Positions 21,767-31,213 of a stretch of 64,000 nt of DNA are shown here, in pieces (within the stretch, counting starts at the first letter, position 1; each line of letters opens with the position of its first letter). This DNA comes from Alphaproteobacteria bacterium (GTDB lineage Bacteria > Pseudomonadota > Alphaproteobacteria > Micropepsales > Micropepsaceae), in contig CANJIS010000007.1 of assembly GCA_947474565.1 (NCBI GenBank), forward strand, positions 39,375 to 103,374. Reading direction: 5' to 3'. The translations under genes and the position numbers were made by a program. The notes under the pieces are model-generated. The model did not search any database. It worked only from the letters and a program-made list of their open reading frames with translations, and was not told the DNA's origin.

Positions 21767-22644
21767 TGTCCATTCTCGTCGACAAGAATACCAAGGTCAT
21801 CTGCCAGGGCTTTACCGGCAACCAGGGCACCTTCCATTCCGAGCAGGCCATCGCCTATGGCACCAAGATGGTCGGCGGCACCACGCCCGGCAAAGGTGGC
21901 ACCACCCATCTGGGCCTGCCGGTGTTCGACACCGTGCGCGAAGCCAAAGAGAAAGTCGGCGCTGACGCCTCGGCGATCTATGTGCCGCCGCCTTACGCCG
22001 CCGATGCCATCCTGGAAGCAATCGACGCCGAGATTGCGCTGATCGTCTGCATCACCGAAGGCATTCCGGTGCTGGACATGGTGAAGGTCAAGCGCGCCCT
22101 CTCCGGCTCCAAGTCGCGGCTGATCGGTCCCAACTGCCCCGGCGTCATCACGCCCGGCGAGTGCAAGATCGGCATCATGCCCGGCCACATTCACAAGCGC
22201 GGCAGCGTCGGCATCGTGTCGCGCTCCGGCACCCTCACCTATGAAGCGGTCTTGCAGACCACCGTGGCGGGCCTGGGCCAGACCACGTGCGTCGGCATCG
22301 GCGGCGACCCGGTCAAGGGCACCGAGCATATCGACGTTCTGGAAATGCTGCTGGCCGATCCGGAGACCAAATCCATCATCATGATCGGCGAAATCGGCGG
22401 CAGCGCCGAGGAAGACGCCGCCGAATTCGTGAAGCGCTCCAAGATCAAGAAGCCCATGGTCGGCTTCATTGCCGGCGTCACCGCCCCCCCGGGACGGCGC
22501 ATGGGCCATGCCGGCGCCATCATTTCTGGCGGCAAGGGTGGGGCTGAGTCCAAGATCGAGGCCATGAAGTCGGCCGGAATCCGGGTGTCCCCGAATCCGG
22601 CGGCCCTGGGCACCACCATGCTGGACCTTTTGAACGGAAAATAA
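21766..22644 (+). CDS. sucD: Succinyl-CoA synthetase alpha subunit
   Basis: 292 residues. The CoA-binding Rossmann part starts [18 protein letters not shown]; the phosphorylated His lies in [17 protein letters not shown] at about residue 246. [18 protein letters not shown] sequence appears as [16 protein letters not shown]. Translationally coupled to sucC by a one-base overlap and closed by a strong terminator 24 bp on. Confidence 0.97.
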   Translation: MSILVDKNTKVICQGFTGNQGTFHSEQAIAYGTKMVGGTTPGKGGTTHLGLPVFDTVREAKEKVGADASAIYVPPPYAADAILEAIDAEIALIVCITEGIPVLDMVKVKRALSGSKSRLIGPNCPGVITPGECKIGIMPGHIHKRGSVGIVSRSGTLTYEAVLQTTVAGLGQTTCVGIGGDPVKGTEHIDVLEMLLADPETKSIIMIGEIGGSAEEDAAEFVKRSKIKKPMVGFIAGVTAPPGRRMGHAGAIISGGKGGAESKIEAMKSAGIRVSPNPAALGTTMLDLLNGK

Positions 22645-22667
22645 GCAGCCAAAATTGTGCGACTGCG

Positions 22668-22700
22668 AAGGCCCCGAGGCATGCGCCCGGGGCCTTTCTT
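22668..22700 (+). terminator. Rho-independent terminator after sucCD
   Basis: AAGGCCCCG (22668-22676) pairs with CGGGGCCTT (22688-22696), then T-rich sequence. It separates the sucCD unit from sucAB. Confidence 0.88.
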
Positions 22701-22857
22701 CTATGTGCTAGGAAAGGCTCCCATTCTATCCATATTAACTGCATTGCCGTTGAATTGGCCTGGTAAAACCGCTAACCAAACCGCCCATAAAGCGCCCGTA
22801 TTCGCGTGTCCCAGGGAAACAGGGTCCAGCCCAACAAGCTCCCCTTAAATATTTGAG

Positions 22858-25833
22858 ATGACAGAGCAATCTGGATCCGGCCGGATCAACCGCTCCTCCA
22901 ACGATATCCTCGAAGCCACCAGCTTTCTTTCCGGCACCAATGCCGCGTTTATTGAAGGCTTGTATGCGCAGTATCTCGCCGATCCGCAGTCGGTAGAGGA
23001 AGGCTGGCGCAATTACTTCGCCGAACTGGGCGAACAGGCGCTTTCGCCCACCCAATTGGGCCGCGGTCCGGCCTGGCAGCGCGACAAGCGCGCCTCCTTT
23101 CCGCAAGACGAAATCACACAAGCACTTTCTGGGGCGCTTTCCGGCGGCCAAGCCGCCACGGCCAAGCCTGCCAAAGGCGGCAAAGCCGACATCAAGCCCG
23201 CTGATGGCGAAAGCGTGCGCGGCGCGGCGCTCGATTCCATTCGCGCCATTCAATTGGTGCGCGCCTATCGTGTGATCGGTCATCTCGAGGCCGATCTCGA
23301 TCCGCTGGGCATCACCCCGCGCCAGCCCCACCCGCAGCTTGAAGCCGGTTTCTACGGCTTCCACGACGCGGAGATGGACAAGCCGATCTATATCGCCGGC
23401 GTCATGGGCATGGACACCGCCACGCCGCGCCAGATGATGGACCTGCTGCGCCGCACCTACTGCGGCCGCATCGGCTATGAATTCATGCACATCAATGACG
23501 CCGAGCAGAAAGACTGGCTGCAGCGGCGCATCGAAGGCCAGGACAAGGACATCAAGTTCACGCCGGAAGGCAAGAAGGCGATCCTGAACAAGCTGGTGGA
23601 AGCGGAAGGCTTTGAGAAATTCTCCGCCAACCGTTTTGTCGGCACCAAGCGCTTCGGTCTGGACGGCGGCGAAGCCACCATCCCGGCGCTGGAACAGATC
23701 ATCAAGCGCGGCGGCCAGCTGGGCGTGAAGGAAATCGTGCTGGGCATGGCCCATCGCGGCCGCCTGAACGTGCTGGTCAATGTGATGAGCAAGCCCTACC
23801 GCCAGCTCTTCCACGAATTCCAGGGCGGCGGCGCCAACCCTTCGGAAGTCGAAGGCTCGGGCGACGTGAAGTATCATATGGGCGCGTCCTCGGACCGCGA
23901 GTTCGATGGCCACAAGGTTCACCTGTCGCTGACGCCCAATCCCTCGCATCTGGAAATCGTCAATCCGGTGGTGCTGGGCAAGGCGCGCGCCAAGCAGCAT
24001 CAGCTGAAGGACAAGGAAAGCCGCACCTCGGTGCTGCCGCTCCTGATCCATGGCGATGCGGCGTTTGCGGGCCAGGGCGTGGTGGCGGAATGTTTCGCCG
24101 CCTCCGGCACCCGGGGCTTTCGCACCGGCGGCACCATCCATTTCGTCATCAACAACCAGATCGGCTTCACCACCGCGCCGATCTTCTCGCGCTCCTCGCC
24201 CTATTGCACCGATGTCGCGTTGATGGTGCAGGCGCCGATCTTCCATGTGAATGGCGACGATCCGGAAGCCGTGGTGCATGCCGCCCGCATCGCCACCGAA
24301 TTCCGCCAGCTGTTCGGCAAGGATGTCGTGATCGACATGATCTGCTATCGCCGCTTCGGCCATAACGAAAGCGACGAGCCGGCATTCACCCAGCCTTTGA
24401 TGTACCGGGTGATCAAGGATCATCCCACCACCCTGACCATGTATGCCCAGAAGCTGGTGAGCGAAGGCGCGGTGACCGACGCCGAAGTCGCCGCCATGCA
24501 GGATCAGTTCAACAAGCAGCTGGACCAGGAATTCGACGCCTCCAAGTCGCATCTGCCCAACCGCGCCGATTGGCTGGACGGCAAATGGGCCGGCCTTGCC
24601 GCCGCGCCCAAGAACAGCGACCGCCGCGGTGAAACCGGCGTCTCCGAAGAAATCTTGAAGAAGGTGGGTAAGGCGCTGTGCACCGCGCCGGAAGGCTTCC
24701 ACCTGCACAAGACCGTGGCGCGCCTTTTGGAAGCCAAGGCCAAGATGTTCGAAACCGGCGAAGGCTTCGACTGGGGCACCGGTGAGGCGCTGGCGTTCGG
24801 CACCCTGCTGGACGAAGGCCTGGACATTCGCCTGTCGGGCCAGGATTCCACCCGTGGCACCTTCAGCCATCGCCATGCCGCTTTCATCGACCAGGAAAAC
24901 GAAGATCGCTACTACCCGCTCAATCATGTCCGCGAGGGCCAGGGCGAGTTCGAAGTGATCGACACGCTGCTGTCGGAAGAAGCGGTGCTGGGTTTTGAAT
25001 ATGGCTATTCCACCGCCGAGCCGAAGTCGCTGGTGTTGTGGGAAGCCCAGTTCGGCGACTTCGCCAACGGCGCCCAGGTGGTGATGGATCAGTTCATCTG
25101 TTCCGGCGAAATGAAGTGGCTGCGCATGTCGGGCCTGGTGATGCTGTTGCCGCATGGCTATGAGGGCCAGGGGCCGGAACATTCTTCCGCCCGTCTGGAG
25201 CGTTACCTGCAGCTTTGCGCCCAGGACAATATGCAGGTCTGCGCGCCCACCACGCCGGCCAATTATTTCCACATCCTGCGCCGCCAGATGCATCGCGCAT
25301 TCCGCAAGCCGCTGATCGTGATGTCGCCCAAGTCCCTGCTGCGCCACAAAAAGTGCACCTCGTTCCTCAGCGACATGCTGCCCAGCAACTCGTTCCACCG
25401 CGTGCTGCGCGACCAGGCCGAAGCCGTACCCGGCGCCACCACCATCAAGCTGGTGGAAGATGCCAAGATCCAGCGGGTGATCCTCTGCTCCGGCAAGGTC
25501 TATTTCGACCTGATGGAAGAACGCGAAAAGCGGGGCGAGAACCGCATCCAGATCCTGCGCATCGAACAGCTTTATCCTTTCCCGGAAAATGTGCTGGCGC
25601 AGGAACTGAACCGCTTCCCCAAGGCCGATCTGGTCTGGTGCCAGGAAGAACCGAAGAACCAGGGCGCCTGGACCTTCGTCAAACCGCGCATCGAAGAAAC
25701 CATGGCGCGGCTGGGTGGGAACAAGAGCCCCCGCTATGTCGGCCGCCCGGAATATGCCTCAACAGCTGCCGGTCTTATGAAACAGCATCTGGCCGAACTG
25801 GCCGCCTTCCTCAACGAAGCGTTGACCCTCTGA
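22858..25833 (+). CDS. sucA: 2-oxoglutarate dehydrogenase E1 component
   Basis: Thiamine-diphosphate enzyme that decarboxylates 2-oxoglutarate and passes succinyl to E2. 991 residues, the usual E1o length. An N-terminal E2-binding segment ([16 protein letters not shown]...GWRNYF) is followed by the TPP domain with [11 protein letters not shown], the GDAAFAGQG...[11 protein letters not shown] block for TPP/Mg, and [12 protein letters not shown]; the transketolase-like part has RGTFSHRHA and the C-terminal domain EQLYPFP. 213 bp of leader follow the sucD terminator, so it has its own promoter. SucB begins 31 bp downstream. Confidence 0.97.
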   Translation: MTEQSGSGRINRSSNDILEATSFLSGTNAAFIEGLYAQYLADPQSVEEGWRNYFAELGEQALSPTQLGRGPAWQRDKRASFPQDEITQALSGALSGGQAATAKPAKGGKADIKPADGESVRGAALDSIRAIQLVRAYRVIGHLEADLDPLGITPRQPHPQLEAGFYGFHDAEMDKPIYIAGVMGMDTATPRQMMDLLRRTYCGRIGYEFMHINDAEQKDWLQRRIEGQDKDIKFTPEGKKAILNKLVEAEGFEKFSANRFVGTKRFGLDGGEATIPALEQIIKRGGQLGVKEIVLGMAHRGRLNVLVNVMSKPYRQLFHEFQGGGANPSEVEGSGDVKYHMGASSDREFDGHKVHLSLTPNPSHLEIVNPVVLGKARAKQHQLKDKESRTSVLPLLIHGDAAFAGQGVVAECFAASGTRGFRTGGTIHFVINNQIGFTTAPIFSRSSPYCTDVALMVQAPIFHVNGDDPEAVVHAARIATEFRQLFGKDVVIDMICYRRFGHNESDEPAFTQPLMYRVIKDHPTTLTMYAQKLVSEGAVTDAEVAAMQDQFNKQLDQEFDASKSHLPNRADWLDGKWAGLAAAPKNSDRRGETGVSEEILKKVGKALCTAPEGFHLHKTVARLLEAKAKMFETGEGFDWGTGEALAFGTLLDEGLDIRLSGQDSTRGTFSHRHAAFIDQENEDRYYPLNHVREGQGEFEVIDTLLSEEAVLGFEYGYSTAEPKSLVLWEAQFGDFANGAQVVMDQFICSGEMKWLRMSGLVMLLPHGYEGQGPEHSSARLERYLQLCAQDNMQVCAPTTPANYFHILRRQMHRAFRKPLIVMSPKSLLRHKKCTSFLSDMLPSNSFHRVLRDQAEAVPGATTIKLVEDAKIQRVILCSGKVYFDLMEEREKRGENRIQILRIEQLYPFPENVLAQELNRFPKADLVWCQEEPKNQGAWTFVKPRIEETMARLGGNKSPRYVGRPEYASTAAGLMKQHLAELAAFLNEALTL

Positions 25834-25864
25834 AAGGCGGCGCACCCTGCGCCGAACACAAAGC

Positions 25865-27082
25865 ATGAGCATCGATATCAAAGTGCCCGCCATGGGCGAA
25901 TCCGTCACCGAAGCCACGGTGTCGCGCTGGTTCAAGAAGGAAGGCGACGCGGTCAAGCGCGACGAGCCTTTGCTGGAACTGGAAACCGACAAGGTGACGG
26001 TGGAAGTACCCGCCCCCGCCGATGGCGCGATTGAAAGCATCACGGTGAAGGCCGGCGCCACGGTGCAGGTCGGCGCGCTTCTGGGCGCCATCGCCGAAGG
26101 CAAGGCCGGTAACGCCTCTGCCCCCGCCGCGAAGGCCGAAGCTCCCAAGGCCGAAGCCCCGAAGCCTGCAGCGCCTGCTCCGGCCGCCGCGTCCAAGAAC
26201 GACGCTCCGGCTATGCCGTCTGCCCGCCGCCTGGCGGAAGAAAGCGGTGTTTCCACGTCCTCCGTCGCCGGTACCGGCAAGGATGGCCGCGTGACCAAGG
26301 GCGATATGCTGGGGGCGCTGGAATCGCGCGCTTCCAAGCCCGCCGCCGGTCCCGCCGTGCCCTCCGGCCCGCGCCACAATGCAGCGCGCGAGGAAATCGT
26401 GCCGATGACGCGCCTGCGCAAGACCGTGGCGCTGCGCCTGAAGGAATCGCAGAACACGGCCGCTCAGCTCACCACCTTCAACGAAGTGGACATGACCGCC
26501 GTGATGGCGGCACGCACCCATTACAAGGATGCGTTCGAGAAGAAGCATGGCGTCAAGCTGGGCTTCATGGGCTTCTTCGCCAAAGCGGTGGTGACGGCTC
26601 TGAAAGAGCTGCCCAACATCAACGCCGAGATCGAAGGCGAGAACATCATCTACAAGAACTACTACGATATCGGCATCGCGGTTTCGACCGAGAAGGGCCT
26701 TGTGGTTCCGGTGATACGCGACGCCGATCAACTGTCGCTGGCGGCAATCGAAAAGGCCATCGTGGACTACGGAACCCGCGCCCGCGACGGCAAGCTGAAG
26801 ATCGAAGAACTTCAGGGCGGCACCTTCTCCATCACCAATGGAGGCGTGTTCGGATCCTTGATGTCCACGCCCATTCTCAACTCGCCGCAGTCCGGCATTC
26901 TGGGCATGCACAAGATCCAGCCCCGCCCCATGGCGATTGGCGACAAGATCGAAATCCGCCCGATGATGTATCTGGCGCTGTCTTACGACCACCGCATCGT
27001 GGACGGCCGCGAAGCCGTGACCTTCCTGGTCAAGGTCAAGGACAATCTGGAAGATCCCCAGCGGATGCTTCTGGATATCTGA
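25865..27082 (+). CDS. sucB: Dihydrolipoamide succinyltransferase (E2 of 2-oxoglutarate dehydrogenase)
   Basis: 405 residues. One lipoyl domain with the modified Lys in [10 protein letters not shown] (about residue 43), an Ala/Pro/Lys-rich linker (about 80-120), the peripheral subunit-binding domain ([13 protein letters not shown]...[14 protein letters not shown]) and the catalytic domain with [14 protein letters not shown] at the end, holding the active His and Asp. Chain of sucA-sucB without lpd in the window, so the E3 gene must lie beyond. Confidence 0.97.
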   Translation: MSIDIKVPAMGESVTEATVSRWFKKEGDAVKRDEPLLELETDKVTVEVPAPADGAIESITVKAGATVQVGALLGAIAEGKAGNASAPAAKAEAPKAEAPKPAAPAPAAASKNDAPAMPSARRLAEESGVSTSSVAGTGKDGRVTKGDMLGALESRASKPAAGPAVPSGPRHNAAREEIVPMTRLRKTVALRLKESQNTAAQLTTFNEVDMTAVMAARTHYKDAFEKKHGVKLGFMGFFAKAVVTALKELPNINAEIEGENIIYKNYYDIGIAVSTEKGLVVPVIRDADQLSLAAIEKAIVDYGTRARDGKLKIEELQGGTFSITNGGVFGSLMSTPILNSPQSGILGMHKIQPRPMAIGDKIEIRPMMYLALSYDHRIVDGREAVTFLVKVKDNLEDPQRMLLDI

Positions 27083-27104
27083 GATCGGTTCCAGAAATTT
27101 CTGC

Positions 27105-27131
27105 AAAAGGCGGCCTGACGGCCGCCTTTTT
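27105..27131 (+). terminator. Rho-independent terminator after sucAB
   Basis: GGCGGCC (27109-27115) pairs with GGCCGCC (27120-27126) around a four-base loop; AAAA precedes and TTTTT follows. Confidence 0.92.
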
Positions 27132-27171
27132 ATTTGACTAGGATCGGTGGCGGAAAAGCGCGGAGATGGCC

Positions 27172-27525
27172 ATGGCCTATGTCGACGGTTTTGTGATCGC
27201 GGTGCCCAAAGGCAATATCGAAAAATACAAAGAACTGGCGCGCAAATGTGCGCCCATATGGAAAGAGTATGGTGCGACCGATTGCATCGAATGCATCGGC
27301 GATGACACGCCGTATGGCAAGCTGACATCGTTTCCCCGCGCAGTGCAGGCAACAGAGGACGAAGTGGTGGTGTTTTCCTGGATCGTCTACCCGTCCAAGG
27401 CGGTGCGTGACGACGTCAACGCAAAGGTCATGGAGGATGACAGGCTGAAGGCCATGATGGCGGACACGCCCTTTGACGCCAAACGCATGATCGTCGGCGG
27501 CTTTACACCTTTTCTGGGATTATAG
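27172..27525 (+). CDS. DUF1428 family protein
   Basis: 117 residues, exactly the length usual for DUF1428. The motifs MAYVDGFVIAVPKGN, WKEYGATDCIECIGDD and RMIVGGFTPFL fit the family, a dimeric alpha-beta barrel fold of unknown substrate. The ATG at 27172 is chosen because GGAG lies seven bases before it; the ATG at 27166 overlaps that site. Converges on the MlaC-like gene. Confidence 0.88.
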   Translation: MAYVDGFVIAVPKGNIEKYKELARKCAPIWKEYGATDCIECIGDDTPYGKLTSFPRAVQATEDEVVVFSWIVYPSKAVRDDVNAKVMEDDRLKAMMADTPFDAKRMIVGGFTPFLGL

Positions 27526-27528
27526 AGT

Positions 27529-28182
27529 TCAGCGGCCGGACGCGAACTGGGTGGCGACCTGCTGCACATAGGTCGTCAGCTTTGGAACGCTGCCGCCATT
27601 GGCGTTCAGGTAAGAGACGAACTGATCGCGCTGCGACAGGGCCAGCCAAATGCCCATGACGCCAAGATCCGTGACAACGGGTTTGCCTGCATCGGTGCGC
27701 ACACGGAAACTCACTTCCAGCGGCGCTTGCCCGGACGAGGCATGGGGATCGATCAATTTCGTCACGACGATAATATCGTCGGGGGTACGCTGGCTGGACC
27801 CCGATACCGTCAATGTCTGGCCGCTGAAGCGGGCGAAATAGGAGCGGTAAACCGCCACCGAATAATTCTGGAACGCGGCGGCAAAAGCATCCTGATCCGC
27901 CTGCGAGGCTTTCTGTGCGTACGCGCCTAGCGTGAAGGTGGCGATGCGCTTGGTATCCGTCATGCCGAGCAGCACGGATTCAAGCTGCTGACTGCGGTCC
28001 TGGGCTGACAAGCCGGCATTAATCAGAATGGTCAGACTTTTGGCGATGTTGTCTTTCACGAAGGATTCCGCCACCGCGCTGCCCTGGCCGGGCGCGCTGA
28101 CGCTGCTGCCGGGTTGAGCGGCAAGCGTTGTGAAAGAGGCAAGGACGGCGACCAAAGTCATGGCCCAGAGCCTGGATTTCAT
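27529..28182 (-). CDS. MlaC/Ttg2-family phospholipid-binding periplasmic protein
   Basis: 217 residues with a signal peptide (ending TTLAAQ). The Tol_Tol_Ttg2 domain pattern is seen: SFVKDNIAKSLTIL, RIATFTLGAYAQKAS, YRSYFARFSGQ and TDLGVMGIWLALSQRDQF. Family members ferry phospholipid across the periplasm for outer-membrane asymmetry or, as HpnM, accompany hopanoid genes. No other mla or hpn gene is nearby, so the exact role is open. Confidence 0.82.
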   Translation of the reverse strand: MKSRLWAMTLVAVLASFTTLAAQPGSSVSAPGQGSAVAESFVKDNIAKSLTILINAGLSAQDRSQQLESVLLGMTDTKRIATFTLGAYAQKASQADQDAFAAAFQNYSVAVYRSYFARFSGQTLTVSGSSQRTPDDIIVVTKLIDPHASSGQAPLEVSFRVRTDAGKPVVTDLGVMGIWLALSQRDQFVSYLNANGGSVPKLTTYVQQVATQFASGR

Positions 28183-28289
28183 TTTTAATCTTTCGATAAA
28201 AACGGTGCCGAAACTTCGCCTTTAACAACGGCCAAATTGTGTTGCCGTTGAATGGCAGCGTTCAGGGGAACTTTGGGCGAAACGCGCGT

Positions 28290-28715
28290 TCAAGCCACGC
28301 GCTTGTCGAGCTGTTCCAGCTTCGCCAGCTCAACATGGGCACGCTGCTCGATCTGGTCGAGCACGTCCTGGAGCTTGGGGTCGGCGAAAACATCGTGACG
28401 GCGGGTAACCGCCACCGCCAGCTTGTTCAGGGTGGCGCGGGGAATGCCGCCGGCCAGCATGCCATCACGCACCGCATCCAGGATGTCGAGAAGCTGTTCG
28501 CCATGGGCCTGACCCTTGGAGCGGCCTTCGGTGGGGTCGCCCATATCCTGCAACGCCAATATGGAGTCGAGCGCCGCGATCGGGCCGGGACCGGAAATGA
28601 TCTGGGCATGCGGTTCGGCGCTATCACTGACCTGAAAACTGCCGCCCGTTGAGGCAGCAGAAGACTTGCGCTTTACGGCGCTGATCTCGACGCGGCTGGT
28701 GCCTTTGATTTCCAT
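28290..28715 (-). CDS. fliX: Flagellar assembly regulator FliX
   Basis: 141 residues, the FliX length. N-terminal MEIKGTSRVEIS and a conserved central helix (LDSILALQDM) and C-terminus (DPKLQDVLDQIEQRAHVELAKLEQL) match FliX. In Caulobacter FliX couples early basal-body assembly to FlbD, a sigma-54 activator. No other flagellar gene lies in this window. The upstream region holds a near-CtrA site at 28818. Confidence 0.85.
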   Translation of the reverse strand: MEIKGTSRVEISAVKRKSSAASTGGSFQVSDSAEPHAQIISGPGPIAALDSILALQDMGDPTEGRSKGQAHGEQLLDILDAVRDGMLAGGIPRATLNKLAVAVTRRHDVFADPKLQDVLDQIEQRAHVELAKLEQLDKRVA

Positions 28716-28739
28716 GAGCGGGGTGTCCCACTAAGCATT

Positions 28740-28785
28740 TTCAGGAAAAGTGTGCAGCGGTTTTCCGGAGAAAATGCGACCTGTC
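28740..28785. repeat. Dispersed palindromic repeat, copy 1
   Basis: GGAAAAGTGTGCAGCGGTTT followed by TCCGG. On the opposite strand it reads CCGGAAAACCGCTGCACACT, matching the core of the copies at 35041 and 53503 (GGAAAACCG ... TTTTCCGG). Such elements are widespread between genes in alphaproteobacteria. Confidence 0.6.
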
Positions 28786-28817
28786 CTAAAGCGACACAGC
28801 AGCATCCCCCAAAATGG

Positions 28818-28832
28818 TTAAGGAAGGGTTAT
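28818..28832. promoter_or_regulatory. Near-consensus CtrA site
   Basis: TTAAGGAAGGGTTAT: TTAA, seven-base spacer, TTAT (one mismatch). It lies between the divergent fliX (start 28715) and the DUF4189 gene (start 28918). fliX is a CtrA target in Caulobacter. Confidence 0.4.
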
Positions 28833-28917
28833 GTGCCTCAGCTTGGCGCGGAAATCCCCGTTAAAAGCTGGCACGGAGCTTGAGATGTCTCCCCCAGAAT
28901 AACGGGAGACTTGCGTC

Positions 28918-29331
28918 ATGTATTACGAAACTCGCAGGAAGCTTTGGCTGGTTGGCCTGCTGTTGCTGATTTTGACCAGCGCTGTCGGCGGCTGGTGGAT
29001 GTACCAAAAACACAGCGCCGGCACCTATGGTGCGATTTCGCTGTCCGGCTCGTCGCTGGGCTATGGCGCTGCCTGGGGCTACCCCGATCCGGAAGCGGCC
29101 CGCGTTCGCGCCCAGGCCGAGTGTGCCAAGGCCGGGGCCAATGACTGTGCCGTGCGCGTCGCCGTGGCGGGCAGCTGTGCCGCCCTGGTGATGAGCCCTC
29201 AGACCAATCACGTCTTTGCCGTTACCGACGCCGACAAGACCACTGCCAGCGCGATTGCCCTGGCGCAGTGCCAGGCCAATGGCTCGGGCGATTGCGTGGT
29301 GCAAGCCAACTTCTGCGGTGGTGGTGCGTAA
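28918..29331 (+). CDS. DUF4189-family secreted or membrane-anchored protein
   Basis: 137 residues. An N-terminal hydrophobic segment (LWLVGLLLLILTSAVGGWW) acts as anchor or signal. The rest has the DUF4189 layout: YGAISLSGSSLGYGAAWGYP, ARVRAQAECAKAGANDC, SCAALV, AIALAQCQANGSGDC, all with paired Cys. Family members are small exported proteins of unknown role. GGGAG lies ten bases before the ATG. Confidence 0.78.
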   Translation: MYYETRRKLWLVGLLLLILTSAVGGWWMYQKHSAGTYGAISLSGSSLGYGAAWGYPDPEAARVRAQAECAKAGANDCAVRVAVAGSCAALVMSPQTNHVFAVTDADKTTASAIALAQCQANGSGDCVVQANFCGGGA

Positions 29332-29348
29332 CTGACGCGTACACAGAC

Positions 29349-29459
29349 CCGCCTCCCCTTTGCGTGCGCAGCACGCTGAAAGGGGAGGTGGTCGTAGCAA
29401 CGCGAGGCGCGGCTACGCCCGGCGCCGAGCAGAGTTGCGAAGACCGGAGGGGTTCTCGA
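29349..29459. repeat. REP-like compound palindrome
   Basis: CCTCCCCTTTGCGTGC (29352-29367) is complementary to GCACGCTGAAAGGGGAGG (29371-29388) apart from two bases; a second inverted pair CGTAGC/GCTACG and a closing GGAGGGG follow. It fills the gap between the DUF4189 stop and the rlmH stop. The core matches the element in the TonB gene at 58866. Confidence 0.65.
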
Positions 29460-29942
29460 TTAAGGCCGGTGGTACGGGTGACCACTTAGAATAGTCATGG
29501 CGCGATAGACCTGCTCGCTGAGCAGGGCGCGCGCCAGAAGATGAGGCCAGGTCTGGGGTCCGAAAGCGAGACTCCGGCCTGGCTTTTTTCCAGACAGCGG
29601 CGCCAGCCCGTCGGGCCCGCCCAGCACGAAGACCAGATCGCGGGTGCCGGCATCGCGCAGCGCCCCCAGCATTTCCGCAAAGTCCTCGCTAGTCATACCC
29701 TTGCCGCGCGCATCCAGCAAAACAATATGAGCGCCATCCGGCAGGCGCGCCGAAAGCTTTTCGGCTTCCTCGGCCATGCGGGTCTTGGCGTCACGCGCCT
29801 TGCCGATGGACAGCTCTTCGACATGGACAGCGGAGAAGCCGATATTGCGGCCCAGCTTTACAGCACGGCCGATATATTCATCGCACAGCGCGCCTTCCGA
29901 ACTGCCGCGGGCCGATCCAATAGCAAATATCCAAAGACGCAT
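29460..29942 (-). CDS. rlmH: 23S rRNA pseudouridine-1915 N3-methyltransferase
   Basis: 160 residues, the RlmH/YbeA length. SPOUT fold: MRLWIFAIGSARGS at the start, HIVLLDARGKGMTSEDFA, the SAM-knot VFVLGGPDGLA and the C-terminal RALLSEQVYRAMTILSGHPYHR. Methylates m3-pseudouridine in helix 69 of 23S rRNA. Last gene of the obgE-proB-proA-nadD-rsfS-rlmH operon, 18 bp behind rsfS. Confidence 0.95.
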   Translation of the reverse strand: MRLWIFAIGSARGSSEGALCDEYIGRAVKLGRNIGFSAVHVEELSIGKARDAKTRMAEEAEKLSARLPDGAHIVLLDARGKGMTSEDFAEMLGALRDAGTRDLVFVLGGPDGLAPLSGKKPGRSLAFGPQTWPHLLARALLSEQVYRAMTILSGHPYHRP

Positions 29943-29960
29943 GGGCCTGCTCCCCCGGCG

Positions 29961-30578
29961 CTATTGCACCGACCACATGCCTTCCAGGTCGTAGTAATCG
30001 CGCACTTCGGGACGGAAGACATGCACGATGATGTCACCGCAATCCACCAGAACCCAGTCGCCCTGCCCCGCGCCCGTGACCGGGCGGGTGCCATAGCCGA
30101 TATCTTTCAACCGGCGCGCCAGATGATCTGCGATGGACATGACATGACGGGTCGAACGGCCAGACGCGATCACCACCACATCACAGAGCGAAGAACGGCC
30201 GGCCAAACTGATGGTGACGATATCCTCGGCCTTGTCGTCTTCCAGAGACGTCGTGATGCGGTCCAGCAGCGCGGATTGCGGCACGGGCGCCGCCTTTTGG
30301 GGCGTTACGGTCTTTTTGGGCGCAACAGCCTTTTTGGGCGCTACGGCCTTTTTCGGCGCGACAGCCTTTTTGGGCGCAGGCGCTTTTTTGAGGGCGGGCG
30401 CATTTTTCCGCGCCGGTGCCTTTTTGGGCTTCGCCTTGCTGGGCGCAGCCTTCTTGGGATCTGGCTTTTTTGAGGGCTTCTTCGCCGCCGGCTTTTTGCC
30501 GGGCTTTTTGGCGGCAGCTTTTTTTGAGGCGGGTTTCTTGACCTTGGCTTTGGTCTTCTTCGTTTTGGCGGGACTCAG
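29961..30578 (-). CDS. rsfS: Ribosomal silencing factor RsfS with long Lys/Ala/Pro-rich N-terminal extension
   Basis: The C-terminal 107 residues (from 30284) are a normal RsfS: LDRITTSLEDDKAEDIV, LCDVVVIASGRSTRHV and GDWVLVDCGDIIVHVFRPEVRDYYDLE. It binds L14 and stops subunit joining. The frame stays open upstream for about 98 more codons, reading Lys/Ala/Pro repeats of the AVAPKK type, like a histone H1 tail, up to a TGA. No ATG, GTG or TTG lies in that part, yet a perfect GGAGGA stands seven bases before CTG at 30578, so I propose a CTG start (205 residues). A GTG at 30284 has no ribosome-binding site. If wrong, the gene is 29961-30284. Confidence 0.75.
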   Translation of the reverse strand: MSPAKTKKTKAKVKKPASKKAAAKKPGKKPAAKKPSKKPDPKKAAPSKAKPKKAPARKNAPALKKAPAPKKAVAPKKAVAPKKAVAPKKTVTPQKAAPVPQSALLDRITTSLEDDKAEDIVTISLAGRSSLCDVVVIASGRSTRHVMSIADHLARRLKDIGYGTRPVTGAGQGDWVLVDCGDIIVHVFRPEVRDYYDLEGMWSVQ

Positions 30579-30606
30579 GGTTTCTTCCTCCGTTGCTGTT
30601 CAGAAT

Positions 30607-31200
30607 TTAGCATATCTGGCCAAGCGCCCTCAACCGTGTGGCGCTTTGCGGGTTGCGGGCGCCATCCAGGATCAGGATGGCCGGTGGGCGGGGCAGCTTG
30701 CCGTCTGTGACGCGCCGGACGCCGAAGCGGCGGATGGGCGCGGCATGCACCGCCGCCATGATACTGCCCGGGCGCTGCACCACCGCTACGGTCACGGCGC
30801 GGGCGATGCCCTGCCAGTCCCGCCAGAGGTGGAAATTTTCCAGATTGTCGCTACCCATCAGCCAGACGAACTGAACCTGCGGGAACCGCTGTTGCAGAAG
30901 CTTCACGGTATCGATGGTGTAACGCGTGCCCAACTGGCGTTCCAGATCGCTGACGATCAGGCGCGGATCAGTGGCAATTTTTTGCGCCGCCAGCAGCCGC
31001 TTTTCAAAAGGCGCCATCGCCTTGCCGTCTTTCAGCGGGTTGCCCGGACTGACCAGCCACCAGACATAATCCAGCCCCAGCCGCTTCAGCGCCGTGAGGC
31101 CGACATACAGATGACCGCTATGGGCGGGATTGAAGGAGCCGCCGAACAGCCCGATCTTGAGGCCGTTTGCTACCGGTCCCGGCGGTCGTATCCAGTTCAA
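30607..31200 (-). CDS. nadD: Nicotinate-mononucleotide adenylyltransferase
   Basis: About 197 residues. The nucleotidyltransferase signature GLFGGSFNPAHSGHLYVG, VSPGNPLKD, the GTRYTIDT motif and FVWLMGSDNLENFHLW are all typical of NadD, which makes deamido-NAD in NAD synthesis. The start is not clear: a TTG at 31200 fits best by length; an ATG at 31248 would overlap proA. It sits between proA and rsfS; nadD-rsfS-rlmH is a conserved neighbour set. Confidence 0.9.
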   Translation of the reverse strand: MNWIRPPGPVANGLKIGLFGGSFNPAHSGHLYVGLTALKRLGLDYVWWLVSPGNPLKDGKAMAPFEKRLLAAQKIATDPRLIVSDLERQLGTRYTIDTVKLLQQRFPQVQFVWLMGSDNLENFHLWRDWQGIARAVTVAVVQRPGSIMAAVHAAPIRRFGVRRVTDGKLPRPPAILILDGARNPQSATRLRALGQIC

Positions 31201-31213
31201 GGGCGAAGCTTTT

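Noticed and set aside
22735..25398. 887-codon open frame antisense to sucA
   Set aside because: Composition (His/Gln/Ala/Gly) is the usual antisense shadow of a high-GC gene; the sense gene is certain.
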